Shown: positions 1-5,644 of the stretch, one piece after another
How positions within the stretch are numbered: the stretch's first letter is position 1
How the letters are laid out: every line of letters begins with the position of its first letter
NCBI GenBank assembly: GCA_947449125.1
Contig: CANFQR010000082.1
Span: 1 to 6,550, forward strand
Length of the DNA: 6,550 nt
Source: Bacteroidota bacterium
GTDB lineage: Bacteria; Bacteroidota; Bacteroidia; B-17B0; Aurantibacillaceae
Direction: 5' to 3'
Notes under the pieces: model-generated
The model's input: the letters and a program-made list of their open reading frames with translations, nothing else
What the model was told of the DNA's origin: nothing
Database searches by the model: none
Made by a program: the position numbers and the translations under genes

Positions 1-144
1 GAAACTTTTGGGCTTCAAATTAAGTAATGTAGATGCTAATGCAAATTTGTACGTTGAGACATTTCTACCAAAAAGAAATATAGTACGGATCGTAGAAACA
101 ACAGATTCATCTGAGTTATAAAACTCTTGAATAATTGTTTTCAT
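1..144 (-). CDS. N-terminal fragment of an unidentified protein, possibly HNH-endonuclease-like, cut by the left edge
   Basis: An ATG at 144-142 opens a frame with no stop through position 1, giving 48 residues that begin MKTIIQEFYNSDESVVSTIR and contain the stretch FGRNVSTYKFALASTLLNL. The composition is that of a real soluble protein, and the frame starts 39 bases after the preceding gene on the same strand, with no terminator or promoter visible between them, so it is probably co-transcribed. The GRN-x-x-TYKFAL stretch reminds me of the N-terminal part of some bacterial HNH-endonuclease proteins, but that is memory of a pattern; the HNH motif, if present, would lie outside the window. From memory of Bacteroidota gene order, the rRNA maturation RNase YbeY often follows the ATP-binding gene; these residues do not look like YbeY. 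There is no Shine-Dalgarno sequence before the ATG. The call as a gene is fairly firm; the function is weak. Confidence 0.55.
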   Translation of the reverse strand, partial: MKTIIQEFYNSDESVVSTIRTIFLFGRNVSTYKFALASTLLNLKPKSF

Positions 145-183
145 AATAATAAACCATAACTAATTTATAATCCCAATCCCCAG

Positions 184-594
184 TTAATTATTAAAATGCA
201 ATTTGACGCTTTGTCCGTTTAAACCAAACTCAATTGAATCGGCAAGATTTTTCATTAAAAACACACCTCTGCCACTTAATTTATCAATATTTTCGGGGTC
301 GGTTGGGTCAGGCAGGTTTAAAAAATCAAAGCCTTGACCCTCATCAGTTATTGAAAAAATTAATTGTTTCTCGGTATTTTGAAAATCAATATGTACAAAT
401 TTATCCGGATTGTTTTTGTTTCCATGACAAATAGCATTGTTTACGGCCTCGGTTACAGCAATTAAAATATTACCATATGAATCTTCTTTAACATTACAAA
501 CCTGACAAACATTATCAATTAAATCCTCCACAAGCCTTAATTGGTCTGGGTTGGATTGTATTTTTAATGTTTCTTGCACGGTTTGAGCCATCAT
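184..594 (-). CDS. RsbW/SpoIIAB-type ATP-binding protein (HATPase_c_2, anti-sigma/serine kinase-like)
   Basis: This 136-residue protein is essentially one GHKL ATPase domain, the usual size for RsbW/SpoIIAB-like proteins. The N-box is at residues 47-59 (VTEAVNNAICHGN), with Glu49 and Asn53 spaced like the catalytic Glu and Mg-binding Asn of SpoIIAB. The G1 box is DEGQGFD at 84-90, and the lid/G2 region is GRGVFLMKNLAD at 108-119. All nucleotide-binding elements look intact, so ATP binding and Ser/Thr kinase activity are plausible. Characterised relatives bind sigma factors and phosphorylate a STAS-domain antagonist, but no sigma factor, STAS protein or PP2C phosphatase is in the window, so the partner is unknown. 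There is no membrane segment; it should be cytosolic. I chose the first of two adjacent Met codons because its ATG overlaps the upstream TGA as ATGA, suggesting coupled translation with the DUF4175 gene. Confidence 0.93.
   Translation of the reverse strand: MMAQTVQETLKIQSNPDQLRLVEDLIDNVCQVCNVKEDSYGNILIAVTEAVNNAICHGNKNNPDKFVHIDFQNTEKQLIFSITDEGQGFDFLNLPDPTDPENIDKLSGRGVFLMKNLADSIEFGLNGQSVKLHFNN
591..594 (-). promoter_or_regulatory. ATGA stop/start overlap coupling the DUF4175 gene to the ATP-binding gene
   Basis: Read on the minus strand, the four bases ATGA contain both the start of the ATP-binding gene and the TGA stop of the DUF4175 gene. The bases before it are AT-rich and lack a Shine-Dalgarno sequence, so re-initiation by ribosomes finishing the upstream gene is the likely route. 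A second ATG directly follows and could serve as an alternative start without overlap of the start codon itself. Confidence 0.6.
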
Positions 595-3500
595 TTATTT
601 ATTCTATTAAAATAATTAGTTACTTTTTCTTTATAATATGGCGTTAAACTTGGCGGAACAGTGTTTAACAACTCCATTTCTTTTTCTTTGACCCTTTTAT
701 ACTCTAAAAATTGATTTGGGTTGCTTAAAATCAAATTTTTTGCTTCATTACTCTTTCGTTGCTCATCCTGCTCGCGTTCCCGTTCTGCTTTTTCGCTTTC
801 TAATAATTTACTTAAAATATCTTGTTGTCGTCTCATTGTTTCGTTTGAAATTTGTTTGTTAACAAGGTCTTTTTCGGTTTGCTCCATTAAATCGGCCAAA
901 TTACCTCCAGGATTTTTTCCCTTATTCTTTAATTTGTCCATCATTTCTTGCATTTGCCTTCTTAATGCCTCTTGCTGCGCGGCCATTTTTGCAAACTGTT
1001 CGCTGCTACCGGGCATCATTAACCCACTACTACCATTTTGCCCCATACCTGGTTTTTGTCCTTTTTTATCGCCGGGTTTTTCTCCAGGCTTTTCACCGGG
1101 TTTTTCGCCTTTTTCCATGGCATTCTTCAATTGCTGCATTTGCTGATTTAATTGCTCCTGAAGCTTTTTCATGCTTTGAATGCTTGGCTTATCTGAAGGT
1201 TTAGAGCCTTTACCCGCTCCTGGCTTTTTACACTTACCACTACTGCCTTTTTGCTGTTGCTTCATTTGGTTTTGCATTTGCTCAAGTGCCTCATTTAATA
1301 GCAATGCCAAATTATTTACCGAAGTCATTGTAGATTGCATTCTCATGGTTCCCTCGCCAATATTTCGTTCAGCTAATGCCTGTACTGTTTTATTCATGTT
1401 TAAATTGATGGCGCTTATTTCACGATTAACCACAGCACTAATCTGAGGGGCACGTTTACTAAGAGCCAATAAACTATCTTCAATAATTTTACTATCGTCT
1501 TTTAATTTGTTTTGTTGTTTCGGAATATCAACGTATTGAGGGTTATCAATTCTTGTTTTAGGTAATTTTTTTATTAGTTCTTCTTGTGCAAACGATAGGT
1601 TCACCAAATTTTCTAATATTTGACGAAGCGCCTCAGCATTTTCTTCTGCCTGTTTGCTTTCATTTTCGCTCATCGCATTTTCTAACTCTTCCTTCATCTC
1701 CTGAAGTTTATCGCTGGCATTTTTTTGTGATTTGGCCGATTCTTTTTTATTATTCTTACCTAATTGTTCCGAGCTTTTCGACATTTCCTTATTTATCTCG
1801 TTTTGCTTTTGTTCGGTTTTAGGCATTGCATTAGGTTCTTCAAGTTCCTTGTTTTTTTGTTCGAGTTCTTTTAAATCTTTTGTCAGATTTTCGAATTGTT
1901 TTTTAATGTCTTCCTGTTTTTTTTCAAGCTCTTTGTTGTCTATCTTTTTATTGCTTTCCTTGTCACTTTGATTTTTATCATCTTTTTTATTTTCAGTTTC
2001 TTTCGTTAAATCGTCTTGCTTCTTTTTCAGATCGTCAATTTTTTCAATTGCATCCATCATTTTTTTCTCGAGTTCAAGTTGTTTAAAAGCTTCAAGATTT
2101 CTGTCTAACTCCTTTTCAATATCTTTATTAGATAATTTTAATTCTTCCAGTTTTTGCTGCACTTCATTTTTATCAAGCTTTTCGAGCATTTTATTAAGTT
2201 CATCAAATAACTTTTTAAGTTCGGGGGTCATCACATTTTCAAACAGTTGTTCTAATTGCTTTTGTTTTTCAAGTATTGACTCGTCAGTTTTTGAGAATTC
2301 ATTCTGCTGTTTATTGTTAATCTCATTTTCTTTTTTGACTTCTTCAATTTTATTTTGAAGCTCTTGTTGCTTTTTTAAAACATCTTCCAATTTCTTTTTT
2401 TCTTCGTAACCCAGCTGTTTTTTATCATTTATTTTTTTTGAAAGTTCATTAACATCTTTTTGAAGTTGGTTAGCCTTTTTGATGCTTTCTTCTAAATCAT
2501 TTTTTATTTCCGAATTGTTTTTTTCAGTTTTTTCATTGGCCTCATCTTTTGTAGGTGCTTTAAATGTCATTAGTTGTGTTTTAGCAGATTTAGAGCCATT
2601 TACCCCATCATTATCAAAAACTTCAAAATAATATTCTATTTTATCACCGGGTTTTAAATTAAACTGTCCGGCATCTAGATAATAAAAATAAGGTTGTACA
2701 ATTTGATTTTTAATCAGATTAATGGGATAATTTCCATTTAATTCTGTAGGCTTTCCTGATGAATCTGAACTTATTTTTTTATAATTAAAATACAATGCTT
2801 TAAATCCGTAATCATCTTTAATTTGACCACTGAAGTAAATATTTTTTATGTTTAGAGAATCTGCTTCTTGGTTTACATCTATTGTTGGAAACTGGTCGGG
2901 AATAACATTAATATTATAATTTACCGAATCAGATTCATTTATTACAAATTGATTAACTGCCTTGATAGTATATGCATTGCTTTCTAAAAATTTACGTGAA
3001 AAATGAAATTGAGTAGTATTTATTTTTTTGGGATTAGCTAAACTATCATTAAATCTGATTTTTAGTCCGTCTGCATTTTTTGTGTTAAACACCCAATTTA
3101 CTTTAGTGCCTTGTGGGATTTGAAAGTCGCCAGTATTAGCAATATTTTCGTTGGGCTTATTTAAATACGAGGGATATATTAATTCTAAATTAAACTGAAC
3201 TATTACGGGTTTAGGTAATACTTTTAATTCATATGTTTTAGAATTAAAACCTGCAGCGCTAAATTGAAAATTAATATTAGACTGAACATTAGGAAACGTG
3301 TATTTAAATAGAACGTTATTTTCTTTTTCAAGTTTATATTCTATACCATTAATATTTACAAAAACTTCGTTTGGCAATTGATTGCCTGTAACTTTTAACT
3401 CAAGTTTAAAATCTTGCGATTGTAAGGCTTGTAAATTAGTATTAAGGATTTCGAACTGGAAAGGCATTTCTTGTTCGTAATAGGTTTGATAATTTACAAT

Positions 3501-4052
3501 ACGCTCGGTGCTTTTGGTAATTACTTGAGGCCAAAGGATCAAAATAACAAATGTTACTATAAGTAATGGTAAAATAAATTTTAAATATTTTTTATTTTCG
3601 GCAATGTTTATTGCTGTAGCAAACGGCACAGGCTTTAAATCGTTAATTTTTTGATTTATACTTGCCATTAATAATTCATCAGATCCGCTTAATAACTGAT
3701 TGTTTTGTAATTGTAAAACATTAAGCAACTTATCTTGAACATTAGTAAAATGATTTCCAATAATAGCCGCTGCCTGATTGTAGGAAATAATTTTACCTAT
3801 TTTGTTTAATTTAAGTAATGGAATTGCTATAAGTTTTATAAAAATAAAAACTGAAGTAAATAAAAAACCAAAAAATAAAACTCCCCTAATAAGTGAATTG
3901 AATTCGCCAAAGTATTCAAGAAAAACCATGGTTAAAAAACCACCAAGTAAAATTGAACCTGAATAAAGAACACCTTTTATTAACTGATTTTTATAGAATT
4001 TACGAATAAATTCGTCCAGTTTATTTATTAATATGTTGTCTTGAACACTCAT
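591..4052 (-). CDS. DUF4175 family membrane-anchored coiled-coil protein
   Basis: This 1153-residue protein matches the Bacteroidota DUF4175 type as I know it; the family has no established function. Hydrophobic segments lie at about residues 24-48, 55-80 and 156-176. Lys/Arg-rich flanks place the N-terminus and the 81-155 loop in the cytosol, so the remaining ~975 residues should be periplasmic. Residues ~180-500 are beta-rich and probably form several Ig-like domains. Residues ~503-815 are an extreme Lys/Glu/Gln/Asn-rich coiled coil. A helical part follows to ~935, then a Gly/Lys/Pro-rich linker (~936-1012, single Cys941), a second helical stretch (~1013-1100) and a basic tail. The ATG at 4052 places Met about 23 residues before the first membrane segment and is preceded by AT-rich sequence with no Shine-Dalgarno. 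A candidate promoter lies ~58 bases upstream. It is translationally coupled to the ATP-binding gene. A structural or envelope role is inference only. Confidence 0.9.
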   Translation of the reverse strand: MSVQDNILINKLDEFIRKFYKNQLIKGVLYSGSILLGGFLTMVFLEYFGEFNSLIRGVLFFGFLFTSVFIFIKLIAIPLLKLNKIGKIISYNQAAAIIGNHFTNVQDKLLNVLQLQNNQLLSGSDELLMASINQKINDLKPVPFATAINIAENKKYLKFILPLLIVTFVILILWPQVITKSTERIVNYQTYYEQEMPFQFEILNTNLQALQSQDFKLELKVTGNQLPNEVFVNINGIEYKLEKENNVLFKYTFPNVQSNINFQFSAAGFNSKTYELKVLPKPVIVQFNLELIYPSYLNKPNENIANTGDFQIPQGTKVNWVFNTKNADGLKIRFNDSLANPKKINTTQFHFSRKFLESNAYTIKAVNQFVINESDSVNYNINVIPDQFPTIDVNQEADSLNIKNIYFSGQIKDDYGFKALYFNYKKISSDSSGKPTELNGNYPINLIKNQIVQPYFYYLDAGQFNLKPGDKIEYYFEVFDNDGVNGSKSAKTQLMTFKAPTKDEANEKTEKNNSEIKNDLEESIKKANQLQKDVNELSKKINDKKQLGYEEKKKLEDVLKKQQELQNKIEEVKKENEINNKQQNEFSKTDESILEKQKQLEQLFENVMTPELKKLFDELNKMLEKLDKNEVQQKLEELKLSNKDIEKELDRNLEAFKQLELEKKMMDAIEKIDDLKKKQDDLTKETENKKDDKNQSDKESNKKIDNKELEKKQEDIKKQFENLTKDLKELEQKNKELEEPNAMPKTEQKQNEINKEMSKSSEQLGKNNKKESAKSQKNASDKLQEMKEELENAMSENESKQAEENAEALRQILENLVNLSFAQEELIKKLPKTRIDNPQYVDIPKQQNKLKDDSKIIEDSLLALSKRAPQISAVVNREISAINLNMNKTVQALAERNIGEGTMRMQSTMTSVNNLALLLNEALEQMQNQMKQQQKGSSGKCKKPGAGKGSKPSDKPSIQSMKKLQEQLNQQMQQLKNAMEKGEKPGEKPGEKPGDKKGQKPGMGQNGSSGLMMPGSSEQFAKMAAQQEALRRQMQEMMDKLKNKGKNPGGNLADLMEQTEKDLVNKQISNETMRRQQDILSKLLESEKAEREREQDEQRKSNEAKNLILSNPNQFLEYKRVKEKEMELLNTVPPSLTPYYKEKVTNYFNRINK
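1047..1109 (-). repeat. In-frame GEKP tetrapeptide repeat inside the DUF4175 gene
   Basis: Residues 982-1002 of the DUF4175 protein are three exact GEKP units followed by two decayed units (GDKK and GQKP) and a closing Gly. At DNA level the 12-base units differ at synonymous positions: Gly is GGC, GGT or GGA, Lys is AAA or AAG, Pro is CCC or CCT. The repeat is therefore not a fresh slippage product; the amino-acid pattern seems to be kept while the DNA has drifted. It lies in a flexible basic linker between two helical regions. Confidence 0.85.
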
Positions 4053-4110
4053 TTAAAGGGCGTTGTTATTATTTTATTAATATACAACTAAAACCAACTT
4101 AAGCAATACA

Positions 4111-4118
4111 CAAATATA
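4111..4118 (-). promoter_or_regulatory. Candidate Bacteroidota-type -7 promoter element for the DUF4175 gene
   Basis: On the minus strand the bases read TATATTTG, an exact match to the TAnnTTTG -7 consensus of the Bacteroidota primary sigma factor. It lies 58 bases before the DUF4175 start, in the 162-base gap (4053-4214) that is the only sizeable non-coding stretch in the window. A good -33 TTG box is not visible at the expected spacing (roughly 4137-4143 reads GCAATTA on the minus strand), which lowers confidence. Apart from this element the gap holds AT-rich sequence and small weak palindromes only. Confidence 0.4.
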
Positions 4119-4214
4119 ATAAAGCATGCGCTTTTTAATTGCTTTAAAGTGTTAAATAGTGATTTTGGAATTTAAAAACTAAAGTTCTTTTTTTAAACAA
4201 TTTGAAACTATTTT

Positions 4215-5642
4215 CTAATTATCATTTTCAAAAGACCATTTAGCATCCTCTATAATTTGCTGTTCAACTGTAACATTATTGGCATTGGCCTTTTTTCTGA
4301 TTTCTTTCATCCAGGTTTCATCCTTTTTTATTCTTTCTACTATTTGCTCAATTGTCTCTTTTGGCTCTGCTAATTCATCACTTAAAACATATTCAGCATC
4401 CATTTTTAATTGTGCTTCAACGCTTACCTTATTTTCATCCGCTTTTTTAACAATGCTTTCCATCCAACTCTGATTATTTTTTATATCATTAATAATTTCA
4501 CTAATGCGTTTAGAATTATCATTACAAAATAATTTATAGGCCGCATCTGTAAAGCCATATGGGAACATGTAAAACGTAGCTTCTGTTGCAATTAACAAAA
4601 TTACATCGCGCTTTGCCAGTGAGGCGCTTAAATTCAGTTTCTTAACTTCCTCACGTTTTTCATTTCGTATTAATTGTGTTTTGTTATAAAACCAATATTC
4701 ATCTTCTTTAAAAAAATGAATGGGCAAATTATCCCCAACCAAGCACCACCAATAGCTGTCGCCAATAACAAGCACATCTGGCTTTACATTATTTTTGTTT
4801 GTTTTAAATTTATAAACCGGATAAGGATTTGCATCCAGCTCTAATGTTAATAATAAGTTTGTAAGTTCACCAACATCAAAATCATTTCCTTTTAAACGTG
4901 TATTGTAATTTACAATTGAAATATCAAAATCAGGTAAACTTATGTTTCTTTTTTTCTCGATGTATTTTAAGATGGTATCCATTCCTAAACTCATACCATA
5001 ATGATTCCAATGTGTTCCGTATTTTGGATACACTTTATGTTTAAATTTATTTTTATTGTTAAAGAACCACTTATTTAAGTCAATAAAATTTATATCGTGC
5101 TGAATAAATGCCTTGGCAAATGAGTTATAATTTGTACTGTCTTTTTTATTAGCAAGGTATCTGTCAGGTATTAATTCTGGATAAAAAGAGGCTTTGCCGG
5201 GTGCAAACACAACAATTAAATCTTTTCCTCTTGCTTTTAAAGAATCTTGGAGCCTTTTTATTTTTGTAGCCTCGCTGTTAATTTTTGAAAAACCTATAAA
5301 GTTTTTACCGGTATAATCATCTATATACGATTCAATAAATAACTCGTTCTGTTTCCCTATAACAACTCCAGGAGCTTTTGAAATTTTAAAAAAATCAAAT
5401 TGAATTTGATTATAACATCTTATTAACCAAGGCCTAAAGCCAAAATTATCATTTATATATTTTACATACTCATCCTGCCATTTCATGCTCCAATAACCTT
5501 CCTTTTTTAAAACCGGTTTTCCTGAAATTGTTGTTCCTTTTAATTGTTCTTCCTCAAAAAAACTATAATTAAACTGCAGTATAGGAAGCAGCAAAGCAAT
5601 TGAAATTATAATACCTAGTTTATATTTTAATATTTTCTGCAT
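4215..5642 (-). CDS. AlgJ/AlgX-like SGNH-fold protein, probable polysaccharide O-acetylation partner of the MBOAT
   Basis: This 475-residue protein has an N-terminal hydrophobic anchor (about residues 9-26) with a Lys-rich start, putting the rest in the periplasm. Family landmarks follow in order: NFGFRPWLI at 66-74, the hydrophobic strand DLIVVFAPGK at 141-150, GTHWNHYG at 209-216 and IGDSYWW at 293-299. Ser296 and His211 correspond to the catalytic Ser and His of AlgX/AlgJ, but the Asp two residues before the His is Gly209 here. Residues ~384-471 hold two copies of a Trp-containing helical motif after the catalytic domain. Its ATG shares one base with the MBOAT stop (TAATG), so the two proteins are likely made together and act together. 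The MBOAT would supply acetyl groups and this protein would transfer them to an exported polysaccharide. The polymer is unknown; no alginate biosynthesis genes are visible. Fold and pairing are firm; enzymatic activity is less sure. Confidence 0.85.
   Translation of the reverse strand: MQKILKYKLGIIISIALLLPILQFNYSFFEEEQLKGTTISGKPVLKKEGYWSMKWQDEYVKYINDNFGFRPWLIRCYNQIQFDFFKISKAPGVVIGKQNELFIESYIDDYTGKNFIGFSKINSEATKIKRLQDSLKARGKDLIVVFAPGKASFYPELIPDRYLANKKDSTNYNSFAKAFIQHDINFIDLNKWFFNNKNKFKHKVYPKYGTHWNHYGMSLGMDTILKYIEKKRNISLPDFDISIVNYNTRLKGNDFDVGELTNLLLTLELDANPYPVYKFKTNKNNVKPDVLVIGDSYWWCLVGDNLPIHFFKEDEYWFYNKTQLIRNEKREEVKKLNLSASLAKRDVILLIATEATFYMFPYGFTDAAYKLFCNDNSKRISEIINDIKNNQSWMESIVKKADENKVSVEAQLKMDAEYVLSDELAEPKETIEQIVERIKKDETWMKEIRKKANANNVTVEQQIIEDAKWSFENDN
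4230..4493 (-). repeat. Two-copy protein repeat at the C-terminus of the SGNH protein
   Basis: Residues 384-420 and 435-471 of the SGNH protein align without gaps at a 51-residue offset. Shared positions include Ile387/438, Lys388/439, Trp393-Met394/444-445, Ile397/448, Lys399-Lys400-Ala401/450-452, Asn404/455, Val406/457, Val408-Glu409/459-460, Gln411/462 and Asp415-Ala416/466-467. The pattern is IKxxxxWMxxIxKKAxxNxVxVExQxxxDA. The DNA copies (4383-4493 and 4230-4340) are clearly diverged, so the duplication is old. Both copies look helical and end close to the stop codon. Confidence 0.85.
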
Positions 5643-5644
5643 TA
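5640..5644 (-). promoter_or_regulatory. TAATG stop/start overlap coupling MBOAT and SGNH genes
   Basis: On the minus strand TAATG contains the TAA stop of the MBOAT gene and the ATG of the SGNH gene, sharing one A. There is no Shine-Dalgarno sequence in the preceding AT-rich bases. The arrangement fits translational coupling of two proteins that work together, and it fixes the SGNH start, since that Met directly precedes the Lys-rich cap of the membrane anchor. Confidence 0.6.

Noticed and set aside
145..183. Promoter or terminator between the ATP-binding gene and the leftmost gene
   Set aside because: The 39 bases hold neither a TAnnTTTG element nor a stem followed by a T run; co-transcription is the simpler reading.
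234..434. Plus-strand frame opposite the ATP-binding gene
   Set aside because: It lies wholly inside a well-supported GHKL ATPase gene and its product resembles no family I know.
721..1971. Several open frames on the plus strand opposite the DUF4175 gene
   Set aside because: Their products are Phe/Ser/Cys/Leu-rich, as expected from reading the complement of Lys/Glu-rich coiled-coil codons. They overlap a clearly real gene on the other strand.
1608..2546. Long T-rich/TTC-rich plus-strand tract as low-complexity or repeat DNA
   Set aside because: It is explained by AAA/GAA codons of the Lys/Glu-rich coiled coil on the minus strand; no fixed DNA period was seen.
4121..4134. Short palindrome AAAGC-ATGC-GCTTT as terminator or operator
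   Set aside because: A five-pair stem in AT-rich sequence is expected by chance. It sits between the candidate -33 and -7 regions, but there is no independent support for a regulator site.
4174..4194. Hairpin-like sequence (AAAAAC / GTTCTT around TAAA) followed by a T run on the plus strand
   Set aside because: The stem is six pairs with a G-T pair and mostly A-T, and the T run follows it only on the plus strand, where no gene ends. It does not serve as a terminator for the minus-strand SGNH gene.
4279..4473. Plus-strand frame opposite the 3' end of the SGNH gene
   Set aside because: It is a Ser/Phe-rich shadow of the tandem repeat region, with no recognisable features.
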